The notes under the pieces: model-generated | The model's database searches: none | Seen by the model: the letters and a program-made list of their open reading frames with translations, nothing else | What the model was told of the DNA's origin: nothing | Made by a program: the position numbers and the translations under genes | Origin: an uncultured bacterium | GTDB taxonomy: Bacteria; Actinomycetota; Coriobacteriia; Coriobacteriales; Coriobacteriaceae | Assembly (NCBI GenBank): GCA_905215095.1 | Contig: CAJMOL010000030.1 | Location: 1-10,935, forward strand | Direction: 5' to 3' | DNA length: 10,935 nucleotides | Shown: piece by piece, positions 7,669 through 10,935 of the stretch | Numbering within the stretch: position 1 is the stretch's first letter | How the letters are laid out: every line of letters starts with the position of its first letter

Positions 7669-7688
7669 TTAAGATGCCGTAAAGATGC
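7669..7688. promoter_or_regulatory. Tandem direct repeat with 11-bp period, candidate KdpE operator
   Basis: TTAAGATGC (7669-7677) and TAAAGATGC (7680-7688) match at 8 of 9 positions, with an 11-bp period. OmpR/PhoB-type regulators such as KdpE usually bind as head-to-tail dimers on direct repeats spaced 10-11 bp. The site lies between the divergent kdp transcription units, about 33 bp upstream of the -10-like box of kdpD and 114 bp upstream of kdpF. The assignment to KdpE is inferred from site geometry and location. Confidence 0.55.
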
Positions 7689-7721
7689 AGGTAGAAAGCA
7701 CTATTGCTGCTGCAGTGCGCC

Positions 7722-7727
7722 TATACT
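7722..7727 (+). promoter_or_regulatory. Candidate -10 box (TATACT) for kdpDE
   Basis: TATACT matches the sigma-70-type consensus at five of six positions. It would put the transcription start near 7733, about 67 nt before the kdpD ATG. The sequence 17 bp upstream (CACTAT) is a poor -35. That suits a promoter helped by an activator bound at the direct repeat just upstream. Confidence 0.4.
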
Positions 7728-7799
7728 CGACCTCGCGAGCATACAGTGGCGTCCTCACCGCGTATGCACGCATGGACAACACTTCAGAAAGGTTACGCT

Positions 7800-10535
7800 A
7801 TGCAGCGCGACGCATCGGACACTCGCGTCAATCCAGACCTCATCCTCAAGGCAATTGAGAAAGACGGGGTCGCCGATGACACTCGAACCAGCCGGGGACA
7901 CCTCAAAATTTTCTTTGGCTACGCTGCTGGCACAGGCAAAACCTATGCGATGCTTCAAGCCGCCCACGCCGCCAAGCGGCGAGGTGTCGACGTCGTCGCG
8001 GGATACATCGAGCCGCACGAACGTCCGGCAACTGCCCATCTTGCACAAGGGCTTGAGAACGTGCCCTGTAAACTCATCGAGCACAACGGCATTGCGCTCA
8101 GCGAGTTCGATCTAGATGCGGCTATCGAACGCGCCCCTCAGCTCATCCTTGTCGACGAGCTCGCCCATACGAATGCGCCGGGGTCTCGCCACGACAAACG
8201 CTATCAAGACGTCGAGGAACTTCTACATGCGGGCATCGACGTCTATACGACCGTGAACGTTCAGCATATCGAGAGCCTAAACGACATGGTTGCATCCATC
8301 ACCGGCGTTGTCGTGAGCGAACGAATCCCCGACCGTATCTTCGATGATGCCGACCAGGTCGAGCTCGTCGACATAGAGCCCGAAGACCTACTTGAGCGCC
8401 TTCGCGCCGGCCTCGTCTACCGTCCCGCACAAGCCGACCGAGCGCAACAGCATTTTTTTACCGTCGAGAACCTCACCGCACTCCGAGAAATCGCGCTGCG
8501 CCGCTGCGCCGATCGCACCGGCCGCCTCACAGACGCCGCACGCGTGCTGGGAAACCGTGACTACTACACCAGGGAGCGTATCTTAGTCTGCGTCTCCCCG
8601 GCGCCGACCAATCCCCGCATCGTCCGTGCCGCCGCACGCATGGCGAAAGCGTTTCGCAGCGAGCTCGTCGCCCTGTTCGTAGAGAGCCCGCGCACGCAAG
8701 CCATGAGCGATGATGAGCGCGCCAAGCTTGCAGCCAATATCGCCCTAGCCGAGCAGCTCGGAGCGCATATGGAAACCGTCTATGGCGACGACATCGCGTT
8801 TCAGATCTCCGAGTTCGCGCGCCTGTCGGGTATTTCGAAGATCGTCATGGGGCGCACGGGCGAGCACAGCAGCGTCCGTCAGGCTCTCTTCGGCCGCAAA
8901 TCTCTCGTAGAACAGCTCATAACATTCGCCCCGAACCTCGACATTTACATCATTCCAGACCAGTCGACTCCGCCCTCCCGGCCCAAAGGACGCCGCCGTG
9001 CGCTCGCCCCGCAGCCGCCCAGCAGCCGAGACGTGCTTCGCACGCTGGCCCTCTCTCTTGTCGCCACGGCGATCGGCACGGCTTTCCGCCATCTGGGATT
9101 TGCCGATTCCAGCATCATATCCCTCTATATCTTCACGGCCCTGCTGACCGCCGTCACCACGACGGGGCGTATCTGCACGATCGTATCGAGCGTGCTCTCT
9201 GTAGTGCTTTACAACTTCTGCTTCGTCACGCCTCTGTTTTCGCTCGCCAGCTATGACCGAAGCTATCTGGTCACGTTCGGCATCATGTTCGCTACCGCTA
9301 TGGTCGCCGGCGAGTTAACTGCGCGCATCGCCGACAACGCCCGTACATCCGCCGAGAACGCATTCAAAACGCGCGTACTCCTCGAAACGAACCAGCTCTT
9401 GCAGCAAGCCCATAGCGCGGAGGAGTGCGCCCGCGTCGCCATGAACCAACTCGTCAAACTGCTAAAACTCGACGTGGTCTTCTACCCCGCCGAACACGGC
9501 ACGCTCGGCAAGGCGCTCTATGAGTCCGCTGGCACCGAAAACCGATCCGCGTCGCTGTTCACCGACTACGAGCGCGCCGTTGCAACCTGGACCTACACCA
9601 ACAACAAGCGCGCAGGCGCAAGCACGCGGACCCTGCCTGAGGCGCGCTGTCTCTACCTCGCGGTTCGCACCGGCGACAAGGTATTCGGTGTCATCGGCAT
9701 CGACCTGGAGGGGCGCGAGATCGAAGCCTTCGAGCATTCGATCGTCCTATCTATCGTGGGTGAATGCGCCTTGGCGCTCGAAAGCGACCGGGCGGCGCAA
9801 GAGCGCGAAGAGGCTGCAGTCTTGGCGAAAAACGAGCAGCTGCGCGCCAACCTTTTGCGCTCCATCGGCCACGATTTGAGGACACCCCTCACGGCTATAT
9901 CCGGATCTGCGGCAATCCTTCGGAAGAGCGACGAGAAGCTCAGCCTCGAACAACGCTGCGATCTTGCCGATGCCATCTACGACGACTCCCTCTGGCTTAT
10001 CGATACCGTGGAGAACCTCCTCGCCATCACACGCGTCGAGGACGGCACCATTCGCCTCAACTTAACATCCGAGCTTATCGACGAGGTCATCGAGGCCGCC
10101 CTCAGCCATGTCGCCCAAGCATCGCATGGACGCGCCGTCACCATCGAGCACACTGACGACATCCTGCTGGTACGCATCGACGTCCATCTCATCATGCAGG
10201 TGCTTACGAATCTCATCATGAACGCCTTCAAATACACGCCCGAGGACTCGACTGTCACCATCAGCGCACGTCGCGAGGGTGCGTTCGTCGTGGTGGACGT
10301 CGCAGACGATGGGCCGGGTGTGGCAGACTGCGACAAGCCTCATATCTTTGAGCGCTTCTTCACCTCAAGCAATACGCGGCCCGTGGATTCGCGTCGAAGC
10401 ATCGGCCTTGGCCTGTCGCTCTGCCGCTCCATCGTGGAGGCGCATGGCGGCGTCATCGAAGTTCGCGACAACCACCCCCATGGGGCCGTCTTCCGTTTTA
10501 CCCTGCCCGCCGAGGAGATTGAGATTCATGAATAA
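7800..10535 (+). CDS. kdpD: Osmosensitive K+ channel sensor histidine kinase KdpD, 911 aa
   Basis: A membrane sensor kinase that phosphorylates KdpE when K+ is limiting. In order: the N-terminal KdpD domain with a Walker-A-like GYAAGTGKT (40-48) and the Walker-B/family signature LILVDELAHTNAPGSRHDKR (115-134); a universal-stress-protein domain (about 259-387); a proline/arginine-rich linker (389-412); four membrane helices (about 413-506); a GAF-like region (about 525-665); and the kinase core. Core motifs are H-box SIGHDLRTPLT with His691, N-box NLIMNAFKYTP (Asn808), G1 DDGPG (836-840), F-box FERFF (850-854) and G2 GLGLSL (869-874). The length is close to the Escherichia coli protein (894). 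The ATG at 7800 follows AGAAAGG; an in-frame start at 7704 lies upstream of the likely promoter. The basic cluster after the last helix is sparser than in the Escherichia coli protein. It overlaps kdpE by 8 bp. Confidence 0.97.
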   Translation: MQRDASDTRVNPDLILKAIEKDGVADDTRTSRGHLKIFFGYAAGTGKTYAMLQAAHAAKRRGVDVVAGYIEPHERPATAHLAQGLENVPCKLIEHNGIALSEFDLDAAIERAPQLILVDELAHTNAPGSRHDKRYQDVEELLHAGIDVYTTVNVQHIESLNDMVASITGVVVSERIPDRIFDDADQVELVDIEPEDLLERLRAGLVYRPAQADRAQQHFFTVENLTALREIALRRCADRTGRLTDAARVLGNRDYYTRERILVCVSPAPTNPRIVRAAARMAKAFRSELVALFVESPRTQAMSDDERAKLAANIALAEQLGAHMETVYGDDIAFQISEFARLSGISKIVMGRTGEHSSVRQALFGRKSLVEQLITFAPNLDIYIIPDQSTPPSRPKGRRRALAPQPPSSRDVLRTLALSLVATAIGTAFRHLGFADSSIISLYIFTALLTAVTTTGRICTIVSSVLSVVLYNFCFVTPLFSLASYDRSYLVTFGIMFATAMVAGELTARIADNARTSAENAFKTRVLLETNQLLQQAHSAEECARVAMNQLVKLLKLDVVFYPAEHGTLGKALYESAGTENRSASLFTDYERAVATWTYTNNKRAGASTRTLPEARCLYLAVRTGDKVFGVIGIDLEGREIEAFEHSIVLSIVGECALALESDRAAQEREEAAVLAKNEQLRANLLRSIGHDLRTPLTAISGSAAILRKSDEKLSLEQRCDLADAIYDDSLWLIDTVENLLAITRVEDGTIRLNLTSELIDEVIEAALSHVAQASHGRAVTIEHTDDILLVRIDVHLIMQVLTNLIMNAFKYTPEDSTVTISARREGAFVVVDVADDGPGVADCDKPHIFERFFTSSNTRPVDSRRSIGLGLSLCRSIVEAHGGVIEVRDNHPHGAVFRFTLPAEEIEIHE

Positions 10536-10935
10536 TGCCGCTAAGCCACGCATCCTCCTGGTCGAAGATGACCCGACCGTTCAAAACCTCGTTTCGACCG
10601 CGCTTGACCTCCACGGCTATGTCGTGAGCAAGGTTTGCAACGGCCAGGCCGCCATCATGGATGCGGTGTCGCACGGCCCCAGCCTCATCATGCTCGACCT
10701 CGGCCTTCCCGACATTGACGGTATCGAGGTCATCACGAAGACCCGAAGCTGGTCGGCAGTCCCCATTATCGTCATTTCGGCGCGCACCGAAGATTCCGAC
10801 AAGATTGCAGCACTTGACGCGGGGGCAGACGACTACCTCACCAAGCCCTTTTCTGTGGATGAGTTGCTCGCGCGCGTCCGTGCGAATTTGAGGCGCTCCT
10901 CGATGGCGTCGAGCGAGTCGACAGAAGCGAGCACG
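10528..10935 (+). CDS. kdpE: Response regulator KdpE, receiver domain (136 codons), runs off window
   Basis: The ATG at 10528 overlaps the kdpD stop by 8 bp, with GAGGAG (10512-10517) upstream, so translation should be coupled to kdpD. The visible part is a full receiver domain: the acidic pocket in LLVEDD (Glu13-Asp15), the phospho-acceptor Asp57 in LIMLDLGLPDIDG, Ser84 in VISAR, and Lys106 in DDYLTKPFSVDELLARV. A serine-rich linker follows (124-136). The OmpR-type winged-helix DNA-binding domain expected after it lies beyond the window edge. The pairing with KdpD and the divergent kdpFABC make KdpE the only sensible assignment. Confidence 0.95.
   Translation, partial: MNNAAKPRILLVEDDPTVQNLVSTALDLHGYVVSKVCNGQAAIMDAVSHGPSLIMLDLGLPDIDGIEVITKTRSWSAVPIIVISARTEDSDKIAALDAGADDYLTKPFSVDELLARVRANLRRSSMASSESTEAST

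Larger units (their letters stand above)
7556..7799. promoter_or_regulatory. Divergent kdpFABC / kdpDE control region
   Basis: This 244-bp gap separates the starts of kdpF (minus) and kdpD (plus) and holds no gene. It contains a small hairpin or palindrome, CGTGAG (7646-7651) with CTCACG (7660-7665), an 11-bp-phased direct repeat at 7669-7688, and a TATACT box for kdpD at 7722-7727. The kdpF leader also holds a short palindrome CCGATGCCTCGG (7579-7590) and two CGCCTG-like direct repeats near 7592-7614. I could not pick a convincing kdpF promoter. No c-di-AMP (ydaO) riboswitch is recognisable. Confidence 0.6.

Overview
The window looks like chromosomal DNA from a GC-rich actinobacterium. The gene content and protein style suggest the Coriobacteriia (for example a Collinsella-like gut anaerobe). 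That placement is inferred from coding style, from an Fe-S/flavin enoate-reductase-type enzyme and from the kdp layout; no rRNA or other marker gene is present to prove it.

Layout. (1) Positions 1-388, minus strand: the 5' part of a gene for an AlbA_2 (Schlafen-type) domain protein, cut by the window edge. (2) Positions 389-770, no gene: a candidate minus-strand promoter, three copies of a 17-bp near-palindrome, a strong hairpin terminator (585-620) and a REP-like hairpin (706-754). (3) Positions 771-2720, minus strand: one gene for an old-yellow-enzyme/FAD-NAD(P) oxidoreductase with a 4Fe-4S site. (4) Positions 2721-2967: its leader, plus a very long stem-loop ending in a T-run that should terminate the kdp operon. 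(5) Positions 2968-7555, minus strand: a complete kdpFABC operon for the high-affinity K+ pump, including the 28-codon kdpF. (6) Positions 7556-7799: the divergent kdp control region, with an 11-bp-phased direct repeat and a -10-like box. (7) Positions 7800-10935, plus strand: kdpD (sensor kinase) overlapping the start of kdpE (response regulator), which runs off the window.

How the genes work together. KdpD should sense K+ limitation or osmotic stress and phosphorylate KdpE. KdpE should then activate the divergent kdpFABC operon, probably through the shared intergenic region. KdpA is the K+ channel-like subunit, KdpB the P-type ATPase, KdpC the accessory subunit and KdpF a small stabilising peptide. 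The oxidoreductase and the AlbA_2 gene look functionally unrelated to this module.

I do not see a clearly new multi-gene system. The features that most merit a second look are the phased palindromes in front of the AlbA_2 gene, the 11-bp tandem repeat between kdpF and kdpD, the two long intergenic hairpins, an extra loop in KdpA, and the altered active-site segment of the oxidoreductase.
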